DNA of 64,000 bases from Kitasatospora papulosa. GTDB lineage: Bacteria > Actinomycetota > Actinomycetes > Streptomycetales > Streptomycetaceae. Below the pieces are notes generated by a model that saw only the letters and a program-made list of their open reading frames with translations, searched no databases and had not been told where the DNA came from. Numbering within the stretch: position 1 is the first letter of the stretch; each line of letters starts with the position of its first letter. A program made the translations under genes and the position numbers. Shown here in pieces: positions 7,662-15,672 of this stretch. Location of the stretch: positions 434,001 through 498,000 of the forward strand of contig NZ_JNYQ01000002.1 in NCBI RefSeq assembly GCF_000717245.1. The letters are read 5' to 3'.

Positions 7662-8825
7662 TCAGGCAGTCAGCTCGCGTTCCAGAGGCGTACGGAAGCG
7701 CGGAGTGATCCGGGCGTCGCCCATCCATGCCGACATCCGCGACGCCTCGGAGGCGACGAGCTCTGAGGCTTCCCCGCCTACGTCGGACAGCAGGCGCCAC
7801 ACCAGCTCACCGTCGGCGCGCTGGGCCCAGCCACCCACGATCCCGCCGTTGAACCACACCGTGGGCCCGATGTTGCCCGCGCGGTCGAACAGGGCGGCGC
7901 GGTGGTTCGAGGGCAACTGGAACGTGCGGTCGGCCCACCCCATCGCACTGGGGTCGAGGCCCGGGAGCAGAGCAGCCCACGGCTCGGAGGGAGGCTCTGC
8001 GGCGAGATCTCCCGGGATGACCCAGCCGGCTGCCCCGCTGTCGAGCAGTACTTCCTCGGGGGCGATCGCGGCCAGGGCCTCGCGTGTCTCGCGGACGCCC
8101 CAGCCGGTCCACCACGCGAGATCTTTTTCGGTCGCGGGACCGTAGGACTGGAGCCAGCGCCGGGCTACTTCCACCCGAGCCCGTGCGGGATCCGATGGGG
8201 GCAAAGGCTCCGAGGCCGTCCAGCGGAACTGGCTGGAGGTCCAGGTGCCGCGTGGCCGGTCCCTCCGGATGCGGCCCTCGGCGGCCAGCACACGGATCAC
8301 CCGGGACGCTACGCCTTGCACCGTCTCCTGTTTCGTCCCGGGGAAGACCGTGATCTTGGTGCGCAATGCCGGTACGACTGCTGAAAGCTCGCTCCCCGTC
8401 GCACGGCCCCGCAGGGACAGAACCGCGATTGTCTGCTGCTCGACCGCCGCGAGCCACCGCTCGTCCAGCCCGTTCCCGTCTTCCCTCAGATGCTTGAGGA
8501 GCCTCTGCCGTTCTTTGGCTGCCACGCGCCGTGCATGTGACGCGTCGACGGAAGCCGCGACGGCCCGGGACATGGTGAACAGGGTGTTCCGCATGGCGAG
8601 GAGACGCACCAAGGAGACGTCCTCGTAGAGCGCTCGCTCCACCGCACCGATGTCGGGGGTGGTGAGCCGTGCACAGGCGGAGAGGAAGACGGCGGCGGCG
8701 TCCGTCGCGTGCAGCGCGACGACGGCGTCCGCCACCGCGACGACGGAGGAGGCCCGGGCAGCGGGAGCGAGCAGATGCCGCCGGCCGAGCCTGAGCCTGC
8801 GCTGCTCGTCATCGATGCGGTACAC
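7662..8825 (-). CDS. winged-helix protein of the HTH_42/AlkZ-like DNA glycosylase family
   Basis: This 387-residue protein carries the repeated winged-helix architecture of the AlkZ/AlkX (YcaQ) family: LHATDAAAVFLSACARL near 38-54, RLLAMRNTLFTMS near 93-105, and the C-terminal LLPGLDPSAMGW and DRAGNIGPTVWFNGGIVGGW segments. Characterised members excise alkylated or cross-linked bases, and one from Streptomyces gives azinomycin resistance. At the position where active members have Gln-x-Gln or Gln-x-Asp, this protein reads His39-Ala-Thr41, so glycosylase activity is doubtful. It is the third gene of a MarR-GNAT-HTH_42 array on the same strand. Confidence 0.8.
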   Translation of the reverse strand: MYRIDDEQRRLRLGRRHLLAPAARASSVVAVADAVVALHATDAAAVFLSACARLTTPDIGAVERALYEDVSLVRLLAMRNTLFTMSRAVAASVDASHARRVAAKERQRLLKHLREDGNGLDERWLAAVEQQTIAVLSLRGRATGSELSAVVPALRTKITVFPGTKQETVQGVASRVIRVLAAEGRIRRDRPRGTWTSSQFRWTASEPLPPSDPARARVEVARRWLQSYGPATEKDLAWWTGWGVRETREALAAIAPEEVLLDSGAAGWVIPGDLAAEPPSEPWAALLPGLDPSAMGWADRTFQLPSNHRAALFDRAGNIGPTVWFNGGIVGGWAQRADGELVWRLLSDVGGEASELVASEASRMSAWMGDARITPRFRTPLERELTA

Positions 8826-8867
8826 GCGAAACCTCCCGAGGTGCGGAACTGGGTGGTGATGCCCCGA

Positions 8868-9320
8868 TCAGAGGGCAAGCTTGAACCCCACGTGGCTTGC
8901 GGTGAAGCCGAGCCGCTCATAGAAACGGTGGGCGTCGGTACGCGTGTTGTCCGACGTCAGCTGCACCAACTGGCATCCCTGGCGCCGGGATTCGTCGACC
9001 GCCCACTGGATCAGCTGTGTGCCGAGCCCGCTGCCCCGCTCGTCGGCATGGACGCGGACGCCTTCGATGACCGAGCGCGTCGCGCCGCGCCGGGACAGCC
9101 CGGGAATGACGGTGAGCTGAAGGTTCCCCACGACGCGGCCTTCGCGCACGGCCACCACCAGATGCTGATTCGGGTCGTCGCACATCCGCCGGAACGCGGA
9201 CCGGTAAGGCGCGAGGTCGTCCGGGGACTCGCGCTGCGCGCCCAGCGGGTCGTCGGCCAGCATGGCCACGACGGCGGGTATGTCGGCGAGTGCGGCGGGA
9301 CGTATGTCGAGATCGCTCAT
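8868..9320 (-). CDS. GNAT family N-acetyltransferase
   Basis: This 150-residue protein has a complete GNAT fold: the start IRPAALADIPAVVAML, then VGNLQLTVIPGLSRRG, the acetyl-CoA pyrophosphate loop ADERGSGLGTQLIQWAV (Q/RxxGxG/A type), and the C-terminal QLVQLTSDNTRTDAHRFYERLGF. It transfers acetyl groups to a small molecule or protein amine; the substrate is unknown. The ATG at 9320 lacks a clear ribosome binding site, so translation may depend on the MarR gene, which ends 28 bp upstream. Confidence 0.88.
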   Translation of the reverse strand: MSDLDIRPAALADIPAVVAMLADDPLGAQRESPDDLAPYRSAFRRMCDDPNQHLVVAVREGRVVGNLQLTVIPGLSRRGATRSVIEGVRVHADERGSGLGTQLIQWAVDESRRQGCQLVQLTSDNTRTDAHRFYERLGFTASHVGFKLAL

Positions 9321-9348
9321 GATCGGCAGACTACGCAACCCCGTTGGC

Positions 9349-9807
9349 TCAGGCGGGGATCTTCAGCGCCTCGACGGTCCGGACCAGGGGAGCGAGCTCC
9401 GGGTTCTCGGCAGCTTCGTCGAGAGCGGCGCGGAGCGCGATGTCATTGGTGGGCCTGGCTTCGTTCAGCAGCGTGAGACCCGCTTCTGTGACGTCCGTGT
9501 AGATACCCCGGCGATCCGTGTCGCACAGGTACCTGGTGAGCAGCCCACGGTCCTCGAGCCGGGTGACCAGTCGGGTGGTGGCGCTCTGGCTCAGCACCAC
9601 AGCGTCCGCCACCTGCTTCATCTGCAGGTGCCCACCCGTTCCGCTGTGCTGGCGGCTCAGGACGTCGAGCAGGGAGAACTCCCGCGCGCTGAGGTTGTGG
9701 CGGGACTGGAGGGCCCGCTCGATACGACTTTCGATCTTCCCGTGGAGCAGGGAGAGGGCGCACCAGCTCTGCGCGAGGGACGTCAGGGCGGGATCTGTCG
9801 CGGTCAC
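9349..9807 (-). CDS. MarR family transcriptional regulator
   Basis: This 152-residue protein has an N-terminal dimerisation helix, a winged helix (LSAREFSLLDVLSR, then KQVADAVVLSQSATTRLVTRLEDRGLLTR with the wing DTDRRGIYTDVTEAG) and a C-terminal helix. The GTG start is fixed by GGAGGAG about 8 bases upstream; the frame continues upstream without such a site. It is transcribed divergently from an MFS exporter, the usual pairing for MarR repressors. Repeats in the 131-bp gap are the likely operator. Confidence 0.92.
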   Translation of the reverse strand: MTATDPALTSLAQSWCALSLLHGKIESRIERALQSRHNLSAREFSLLDVLSRQHSGTGGHLQMKQVADAVVLSQSATTRLVTRLEDRGLLTRYLCDTDRRGIYTDVTEAGLTLLNEARPTNDIALRAALDEAAENPELAPLVRTVEALKIPA

Positions 9808-9871
9808 GGGTCTCTCCTCCGTACGGGAGCTGCTTGCCTCCAGGATAGGGCACGGACGCAATAGCCCGCGC

Positions 9872-9929
9872 TTGCAATTAACAGGCGTCTGCAATTATTG
9901 TGAACGCTCGTAACGGGCACATGCAATCC
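9872..9929. promoter_or_regulatory. probable MarR operator / divergent promoter
   Basis: The AT-richer gap between marR and the MFS gene contains the direct repeats TTGCAATTA (9872-9880) and CTGCAATTA (9889-9897), and a third TGCAAT near 9922. Their spacing and position between divergent genes suggest the MarR binding sites and overlapping promoters. Confidence 0.45.
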
Positions 9930-9937
9930 TTAAGGAA

Positions 9938-11188
9938 GTGACATCCATGCCGCTCGCGCTCCTCGCCCTCGCCATAGGGGCTTTCGGTATCGGCACCACC
10001 GAGTTCGTGATCATGGGGTTGCTTCCCGATGTCGCGGCTGACTTCCAGGTCTCGATTCCGACTGCCGGCTTCCTCGTCACCGGCTACGCCCTGGGCGTGG
10101 TCCTCGGTGCTCCCCTGATGACCGTGCTTGGCACCCGCGTGACCAGGAAGCGCATGCTGATGCTCCTGATGGGGCTCTTCATCGTGGGGAACGTGGTCTC
10201 CGCCCTTGCCCCCGTCTTCGGCGTGATGCTTGCCGGGCGAGTGATCGCCTCACTCGCCCACGGCGCCTTCTTCGGTATCGGATCGGTCGTGGCCGCGGAT
10301 CTGGTCGCTCCGGAGAAGAGGGCAGGTGCCATCGCCATGATGTTCACCGGCCTGACCGTCGCCAATGTCGTCGGAGTTCCGCTGGGAACCTTCATCGGCC
10401 AGAATTTCGGCTGGCGCGTGACGTTCTTCGTCGTCGCGGGACTCGGAGTCCTGGGTCTCCTCGGTGTGGCGAAGCTCGTGCCGGAGCAGCCGAAGGCTCA
10501 GGGGGTGCGCATCAGCCACGAGCTGGCTGCGTTCCGCAACGTCCAGGTGCTGCTCGCCATGGCGATGACGGTGCTGGGGTTCGGCGGTGTCTTCGCGGCG
10601 ATCACCTACATCACGCCGATGATGACGGACACTGCCGGCTTCGCCACGTCGTCCGTCACTTGGCTCCTGGTCCTCTTCGGCCTGGGCATGGTCGGCGGCA
10701 ACCTGCTCGGCGGCAAGTTCGCCGACCGCCATCTGATGCCGATGCTGTACGTGTCGCTCGGTGCGCTCGCCACGGTCCTGGCCCTCTTCACCGTGACTGC
10801 GCACAACAAGATCGCCGCAGCGGTGACCATCGTTCTCATCGGGGCCCTCGGCTTCGCGACCGTGCCGCCGCTCCAGAAGCGTGTACTCGACCAGGCGGCC
10901 GGTGCTCCCACCCTGGCCTCGGCGGTCAACATCGGAGCCTTCAACCTCGGGAACGCTCTCTCGGCGTGGCTCGGAGGCATCGTGATCGCAGCCGGGTTCG
11001 GGTACACCGCGCCCAACTGGGTCGGTGCTGCACTCGCCGCCTCGGCGCTGCTGCTGGCCGTAATCTCCGGTTCGATCGAGCGTCGGACGTTCGCCGGTGA
11101 TCCGGCTGCGGCACACGCTTCCGTGCCTGTCGCGGACGTCGGCCTCAGCGAGTCCGCCCCCACGGCTTCGGTGCCGATGGCGCGTTGA
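9938..11188 (+). CDS. MFS exporter of the DHA1/AraJ-NepI type
   Basis: This 416-residue protein has 12 membrane segments and begins with ALAIGAFGIGTTEFVIMGLL, the signature of the AraJ/YdhP/NepI drug and sugar efflux branch. The loop 2-3 motif reads GTRVTRKR. The C-terminal 30 residues are hydrophilic. The GTG start follows AAGGA closely; an ATG three codons in is an alternative. It is divergent from marR and probably repressed by it, with relief by an exported or inducing compound. Confidence 0.9.
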   Translation: MTSMPLALLALAIGAFGIGTTEFVIMGLLPDVAADFQVSIPTAGFLVTGYALGVVLGAPLMTVLGTRVTRKRMLMLLMGLFIVGNVVSALAPVFGVMLAGRVIASLAHGAFFGIGSVVAADLVAPEKRAGAIAMMFTGLTVANVVGVPLGTFIGQNFGWRVTFFVVAGLGVLGLLGVAKLVPEQPKAQGVRISHELAAFRNVQVLLAMAMTVLGFGGVFAAITYITPMMTDTAGFATSSVTWLLVLFGLGMVGGNLLGGKFADRHLMPMLYVSLGALATVLALFTVTAHNKIAAAVTIVLIGALGFATVPPLQKRVLDQAAGAPTLASAVNIGAFNLGNALSAWLGGIVIAAGFGYTAPNWVGAALAASALLLAVISGSIERRTFAGDPAAAHASVPVADVGLSESAPTASVPMAR

Positions 11189-11206
11189 CGAAGAGGCGCC
11201 GCAGAG

Positions 11207-11220
11207 GTTTCACGTGAAAC
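11207..11220. other. parS: parS site 3 (perfect)
   Basis: An exact GTTTCACGTGAAAC palindrome lies 19 bp after the MFS stop codon, in the convergent gap with the NUDIX gene. This is the third parS of the window in a 3'-3' gap. Confidence 0.93.
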
Positions 11221-11346
11221 ACGGTGTCACGCGGGAATCGGACGGCCGGGCGACAGTGCGTTCGTCCACGGCTGCCCGCCGAGGTGCACGCGGGCAGCCA
11301 GGGCCGTCCGCCGTACACCCCACCTGGACCCGACCCGAACCGGGGA

Positions 11347-11826
11347 TCAGCCCAGATCGGGCGCATGCAGCGCCCGTACACCCTCGATGTTGGCGTCCAG
11401 GTAGTGCCGAAGCGACAGGGGCACGAGGTGCACGGCTGCGATTCCGACGCGGCTGAAGGGCACACGGACGACGTCGTACTCTCCGCAGGGTTCGTCGATT
11501 TCCGGTCCGTGCCGACGCGAGAGATCCATCGACGCCAGTCGGCAGACGAAGAAATACTGCACCTTCACACCTTTGACGCCGCCACCGGCAATGTGCTCGA
11601 CGGTGTCGACGAAGCAGGGCACCACGTCGACGACCTTGGCGCCGAGCTCCTCGTCGACCTCGCGGTGCAACGCCTCGACGACGGTGGCGTCCTCAGGCTC
11701 CACGCCACCACCCGGTGTGACCCAGTACGGGTCGACACCTGGCTTGGTGCGCTTGATCAGGATGAGGTCATCGCCGTCGAGCAGGACGGCGCGAGCTGTG
11801 CGCTTGACCACGGGGCGTTCGGTCAT
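11347..11826 (-). CDS. NUDIX hydrolase
   Basis: This 159-residue protein has a NUDIX box around residues 45-70 (GGGVEPEDATVV then REVDEELGA), where the REVDEEL core carries the metal-binding glutamates. NUDIX enzymes hydrolyse nucleoside diphosphate derivatives; the substrate here is unknown. The ATG at 11826 is the first sensible start; the upstream extension is Arg-rich antisense reading. It follows the LysR gene by 52 bp on the same strand, so they may share a transcript. Confidence 0.9.
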   Translation of the reverse strand: MTERPVVKRTARAVLLDGDDLILIKRTKPGVDPYWVTPGGGVEPEDATVVEALHREVDEELGAKVVDVVPCFVDTVEHIAGGGVKGVKVQYFFVCRLASMDLSRRHGPEIDEPCGEYDVVRVPFSRVGIAAVHLVPLSLRHYLDANIEGVRALHAPDLG

Positions 11827-11878
11827 GGCAAGAGCGTGGCCCAGGAAACCCGGTCTGAAACGCCTGCCGGCCGTCCGG

Positions 11879-12775
11879 TCACCAGTCCACGGCAGCACGC
11901 ACCAGCCACTCGTGCGCCCGCGCAATGTGCGGGAGCCCGAGTGTGCCGGTCCTCGCGATGAGGAAGTACGTGCGCAGGGGCGGTACCGGTGGGTCGAGCA
12001 GCGCCACGACCTCACCCCGCTCCAGCGCGCCCTCGCAGAGATAGCGCGGGAGCACCGCGAGGCCCGCGCCCGCTGCCGCGCACTCCAGAACAGCCCGGAG
12101 ATCCGGTGCGATCACGGCGGCCGCAGCGGCCGGGCTGCTGTCGAAGACCGTGGCCCAGTAGTGCGAGATCAAAGGGAGACTCTCGTGCACTTCCACCACC
12201 GGAAGCTGCTCCAGAAGCACGGACCCCTTGTGTCGCAGCGTTCCGGGCCCCAGGTGCCCCGCCCAGCGCGGCGCTGCGACCAGGACGTGCTCCTCGTCGC
12301 AGAGGGTGGTCGATGTCATCAGTCCACCTCGCGGACGGGCCGTGGTGATGGCCAGATCGTGGTGCCCGGCCGCCAGCCCTTCCCACATGTCCTCGGCGTT
12401 CGTGACAAAAGTGCTGCGTAGCGCGAGCCCCTGGGAGATCAGCGGCGTGAGGGCCGGCAGCGCCCGGACGGAGGTGAACTCGGGCGGACCGGCCAGGTGC
12501 AGTGTCCGCGTTCCCGACTCCTCGTCGAGCCCCGCCTCGACGATGTCGACCAGCGCGTCGAGGTGAGGGGCTGCGCGGTGGGCGAGTTCGTCACCCACCG
12601 TGGTCGGGGTGACCCCGCGGGCCCTGCGCAGGAAGAGCGGGCGGCCCAGTTGCCGTTCCAGGGCGCGTATCTGTGAGGTGACGGCGGGTTGTGAGAGTCC
12701 GAGCAGGGCGGCGGCCCGGGTGAAGGATCCGGCCCTGTGCACCGTCACGAACGTGCGCAGCAGGGACAGGTCCAC
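11879..12775 (-). CDS. LysR family transcriptional regulator
   Basis: This 298-residue protein begins with a typical LysR helix-turn-helix: MDLSLLRTFVTVHRAGSFTR then AAALLGLSQPAVTSQIRALE (about residues 1-45), followed by a substrate-binding domain of two alpha/beta lobes. An inducer pocket is implied but cannot be specified. No divergent partner gene lies directly upstream, so it may act on itself or elsewhere. A CTAT-N10-ATAG motif lies about 65-80 bp upstream. Confidence 0.93.
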   Translation of the reverse strand: MDLSLLRTFVTVHRAGSFTRAAALLGLSQPAVTSQIRALERQLGRPLFLRRARGVTPTTVGDELAHRAAPHLDALVDIVEAGLDEESGTRTLHLAGPPEFTSVRALPALTPLISQGLALRSTFVTNAEDMWEGLAAGHHDLAITTARPRGGLMTSTTLCDEEHVLVAAPRWAGHLGPGTLRHKGSVLLEQLPVVEVHESLPLISHYWATVFDSSPAAAAAVIAPDLRAVLECAAAGAGLAVLPRYLCEGALERGEVVALLDPPVPPLRTYFLIARTGTLGLPHIARAHEWLVRAAVDW

Positions 12776-12839
12776 GGTCCGCCCTCTCCACTCCGGCTGA
12801 CGCTGCGTCGGACCGCACCGTCCCTTACGACCGCCTCAA

Positions 12840-12857
12840 CTATAAATATGTCGATAG
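12840..12857. promoter_or_regulatory. candidate LysR box
   Basis: CTAT-N10-ATAG, containing the AT-rich core TATAAATAT, is a dyad of the T-N11-A type in an otherwise GC-rich gap upstream of the LysR gene. It could be its autoregulatory site or -10 region. Confidence 0.35.
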
Positions 12858-12936
12858 CTGGCTGTCGTTACTGTGATTGGACACTGACGCACAGTCAATT
12901 AGCCTTGTCCAGACGGTTCTCGGCGCAGGAACCGGG

Positions 12937-12971
12937 GCGGTCCGAGCCACGAGGGGGGAGGCTCGGACCGC
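12937..12971 (-). terminator. terminator of the PLP lyase gene
   Basis: A 12-bp perfect stem (GCGGTCCGAGCC at 12937-12948, complement at 12960-12971) with an 11-base loop lies about 80 bp beyond the 3' end of the leftward PLP enzyme gene. A second small dyad (CGGTCCTGCCAGGACCG) lies nearer the stop codon. Confidence 0.6.
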
Positions 12972-13049
12972 TCGTCCCGAGCGGGGCCGGTCCGGTGGAC
13001 GGGGACGCCTGTCCCGGACCGGTCCTGCCAGGACCGTATGCGCGGGGCG

Positions 13050-14174
13050 TCAGCGCACCGAGGCGTCCAGCGCCCGTGCCACGTCCGCCAGCAGGTCCTC
13101 GGGGTCCTCGGCGCCCACCGAGAACCGGATGAAGCCCGCCGGTACCGCGTCACCGCCCCAGCGCGCACGCCGCTCGGCGGTGGAACGGACGCCGCCGAAG
13201 CTCGTCGCGTCGTCCACCAGCCGCAGCGCGCCCAGGAAACGCTCAGCGGTCTGCTCGTCCGCCAGCTCGAACGAGACCACCGAGCCGAAGCGCCGCATCT
13301 GTCGCACGGCGATCGGGTACGAGGGGTCCGTGGGCAATCCCGGGTAGCGGAGCCCCGACACGTCCGCACGCGCGGTCAGGGCCTCGGCCAAGGCCAGAGC
13401 CGTCGTGCACTGACGGTCGATCCGCAGCTGCAGAGTCGCCAGCGAGCGATGTGCGAGCCAGGCCTCCATGGGGCCGGGAATGGCGCCGACGACCTTGCGC
13501 CAGCGCCGCACCCCGGCCGAGAGCAGTGGGTCCCGGCAGCTCACGTGCCCCAGAAGGATGTCCCCGTGCCCGGTCATGCCCTTGGTGTCGCTGGCCACCG
13601 AGAAGTCGGCGCCCAGCTCCAGAGGACGCTGGCCGAGAGAGGTGGCCAGAGTGTTGTCGACCGCTACCAGGACGCCCGCGGCATGCGCCGCCTCGACGAG
13701 CCGGCGCACATCACAGACGTCGAGCCCGGGATTGGAGGGAGTCTCGATCCAGAGGAGCTTGGCGCCCTCCAGGAGCTCCAGCTGGGCGTCGCCACCGGTG
13801 GGCGCGGTGCGGACCTCGACGCCGTACGCCTCCAACTGCTCGCGCACCAGGGGCAGCGCCTGGTATCCGTCGTTCGGCAGGACCACGACGTCGCCGGTAC
13901 GAGCCTGGGACAGCAGCACTGCGGAGACGGCCGCCATACCGGAGGCGAAGACCGTCGTCTCCACCTCCTGCCCGGGCGCTTCCAGCTCGCCGATGGCCCG
14001 CTCCAGGTGGGTCCAGGTCGGATTGGTCTCCCGGCCGTACGTGTAAGGACCGACGGGTTCGCCGGACAGATGGAAGTGCGCGGCGAAGACCGGACCGGGG
14101 AGAGTGGGCTCGTACTGTTCCGGTTCGGGCAGGCCCGCTCGTACGGCGCGTGTCCCGTCACCCATGGTGCTCAT
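13050..14174 (-). CDS. trans-sulfuration PLP enzyme (cystathionine gamma-lyase/synthase family)
   Basis: This protein of about 374 residues is of the Cys/Met metabolism PLP family: YTYGRETNPTWTHLERAIGE near 47-66, the phosphate-binding FASGMAAVSAVL, WIETPSNPGLDV, DNTLATS and SDTKGMTGHGD, whose Lys forms the Schiff base (about residue 198). It acts on cystathionine or a related sulfur amino acid; lyase versus synthase activity is not resolvable. The ATG at 14174 is best spaced from GAGG. The holin-like gene lies 65 bp upstream on the same strand. Confidence 0.88.
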   Translation of the reverse strand: MSTMGDGTRAVRAGLPEPEQYEPTLPGPVFAAHFHLSGEPVGPYTYGRETNPTWTHLERAIGELEAPGQEVETTVFASGMAAVSAVLLSQARTGDVVVLPNDGYQALPLVREQLEAYGVEVRTAPTGGDAQLELLEGAKLLWIETPSNPGLDVCDVRRLVEAAHAAGVLVAVDNTLATSLGQRPLELGADFSVASDTKGMTGHGDILLGHVSCRDPLLSAGVRRWRKVVGAIPGPMEAWLAHRSLATLQLRIDRQCTTALALAEALTARADVSGLRYPGLPTDPSYPIAVRQMRRFGSVVSFELADEQTAERFLGALRLVDDATSFGGVRSTAERRARWGGDAVPAGFIRFSVGAEDPEDLLADVARALDASVR

Positions 14175-14239
14175 TCCCATTACCTCGTCTCTCCCCGGTG
14201 CTCACCGGTCCGCTCCGCACTGTGTCATCAGGGGACCGT

Positions 14240-14617
14240 TCAGTCCTCGTCGGGGAGCACCACATTGAGCGCCCAGGACACGACCGAGATGATCAGGCCG
14301 CCCAGGACCGCGGTCCAGAAGCCCTCGACGTGGAAGTTCAGACCGACGACGTCGGCGAGCCAGGAGGTCAGCATCAGCATCAGCGCGTTGACCACGAGGG
14401 TGATCAGCCCGAGCGTCAGGATGAACAGGGGCAGGGTGAGCAGCTTCACCACCGGCTTGACGACGAAGTTCACCAAGCCGAAGAGCAGGGCCACCAGTAT
14501 CAGGGTGAGGGTCTTGCGGCCGGTGTTGTCCCCGGTCAGCGTGATGTCCTGGAGCAGCCAGATGGCCACGGCCAGCGCACCCGCGTTGGCGATCGTCTTG
14601 ACTACGAAATTCTTCAT
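14240..14617 (-). CDS. phage holin-like (YvlD/pfam04020-type) membrane protein
   Basis: This 125-residue protein has four predicted membrane helices: AGALAVAIWLLQDITL, LTLILVALLFGLVNFVVKPV, LPLFILTLGLITLVVNALML, and a C-terminal helix ending WALNVVLPDED. Despite the family name, members are chromosomal and found singly in many bacteria; no lysis genes are nearby. The function is unknown. The start is the ATG preceding KNFVVKTIANAG. It is divergent from the cupin gene, 78 bp away. Confidence 0.82.
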   Translation of the reverse strand: MKNFVVKTIANAGALAVAIWLLQDITLTGDNTGRKTLTLILVALLFGLVNFVVKPVVKLLTLPLFILTLGLITLVVNALMLMLTSWLADVVGLNFHVEGFWTAVLGGLIISVVSWALNVVLPDED

Positions 14618-14695
14618 GTGTCTGATCGTTGCAGACATGATCCGTGGCCGGCACCGGCCGGGTGTACGAGCACATGCGCGAGGGGCGGACGGACG

Positions 14696-15013
14696 ATGAA
14701 GGCATTCAGGCTGGACGAACTGGAGGCGGAGCGCGCCGCCAACGACGGCGCCTATCTGCAGTTCGTCCGGGAACGCAACATGTCCGTCGGTCTGTACGCC
14801 CTGGACGCCGGCGCGCTCGACCCCCAGCAACCCCATCAGCAGGACGAGGTGTACTTCGTCGTCAGCGGCAGGGCATCCATCACGGTGGGTACGGAGACCA
14901 CGCAGGTGGGACGGGGAAGCGTCGTGTACGTACCCGCCGGGGTCGCCCACAAGTTCCATCACATCACCGAGGACCTCCGGGTGATGGTGGTCTTCTCCCC
15001 GCCGGAGGGCTGA
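14696..15013 (+). CDS. single-domain cupin protein
   Basis: This 105-residue protein has cupin motif 1 in PHQQDEVYFVVSG and motif 2 in YVPAGVAHKFHH, forming a small beta barrel with a His/Glu metal site. Such proteins may be dioxygenases, isomerases or ligand-binding proteins; the reaction is unknown. The ATG follows GAGGGGCGG. It is transcribed divergently from the holin-like gene. The frame extends far upstream on this strand, but that part is antisense to the PLP enzyme gene. Confidence 0.82.
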   Translation: MKAFRLDELEAERAANDGAYLQFVRERNMSVGLYALDAGALDPQQPHQQDEVYFVVSGRASITVGTETTQVGRGSVVYVPAGVAHKFHHITEDLRVMVVFSPPEG

Positions 15014-15169
15014 GCGGTCGGCCTCCGGGTTTTCACCGGTACCCGTGGTCCGGGATCTTGATGTTCCCTAGGGGATCGCTCAGGGGACTTCAAGGGCTCC
15101 CGGCCCCCCGCAGGCCATGCCCGCGCCCTTAGCATCGGAGCAGGAACTCACGGAGACGAGGTAACGGTG

Positions 15170-15385
15170 ATGGCGGTGCGGGAGATTTTCGCGGGGATGC
15201 CCTGGTGGGTGAAGTGGGTCGCGGTGCCTCTCATCGCGATCGTCGTGTTCGGTGGCCTGATCGCCAGCGTGGTCGGGTTCGTCATCGGGCTGCTGTTCAA
15301 GCTGCTGGTGTTCGTCGTCCTCGTGGGTGGCCTGATCTTTGTCGTCCGGAAGTTCATGTCCTCGTCCGAGCGCGGGGGCTGGTAG
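15170..15385 (+). CDS. DUF5326 small membrane protein
   Basis: This 71-residue protein begins MAVREIFAGMPWWVKWVAVP and has two membrane helices (about 13-35 and 38-58) and a short basic-polar tail. It matches the streptomycete DUF5326 family as I remember it; the function is unknown. The ATG at 15170 is spaced 8 bases from GACGAGG; the GTG one codon earlier is also possible. It is monocistronic, with ssgR about 290 bp downstream. Confidence 0.8.
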   Translation: MAVREIFAGMPWWVKWVAVPLIAIVVFGGLIASVVGFVIGLLFKLLVFVVLVGGLIFVVRKFMSSSERGGW

Positions 15386-15672
15386 GAGGACGGCGCGGAC
15401 ACGCGGTCACAGCGTGTACGCGGAGCGGGGGACGGGTCACACATTCGGCGATTAGCCCAGCTGAGCTAAGTCCAGGACGAAACCCCCCTCGTGACTGAAC
15501 GTGCGGATACAGTGACGTACCGCTGCCGCCAGCTGGGAAATGACGGTCTGTCACCATCCTGCCCAGTGGTTCGTGCGACCGTCCGGTCTCCGGACCCCAG
15601 GCTCGCGGCGGGCCCGTGGGGGCGGCCCCCGCGGGAGGGCTGAGAGCCCGTCACCATGCCTGGGGGTGACCT

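Noticed and set aside
14240..14617. possible prophage remnant suggested by a holin-like gene
   Set aside because: No endolysin, integrase or other phage gene is nearby, and this family is common as a chromosomal single gene.
15455..15480. tRNA D-arm-like string on the reverse strand before ssgR
   Set aside because: Only a short TAGCTCAGCTGG match exists; no other tRNA element surrounds it.
15635..15672. CTGAGA motif before ssgR that resembles the start of a THI-box
   Set aside because: The rest of the TPP aptamer is absent, unlike the full copy before thiC.
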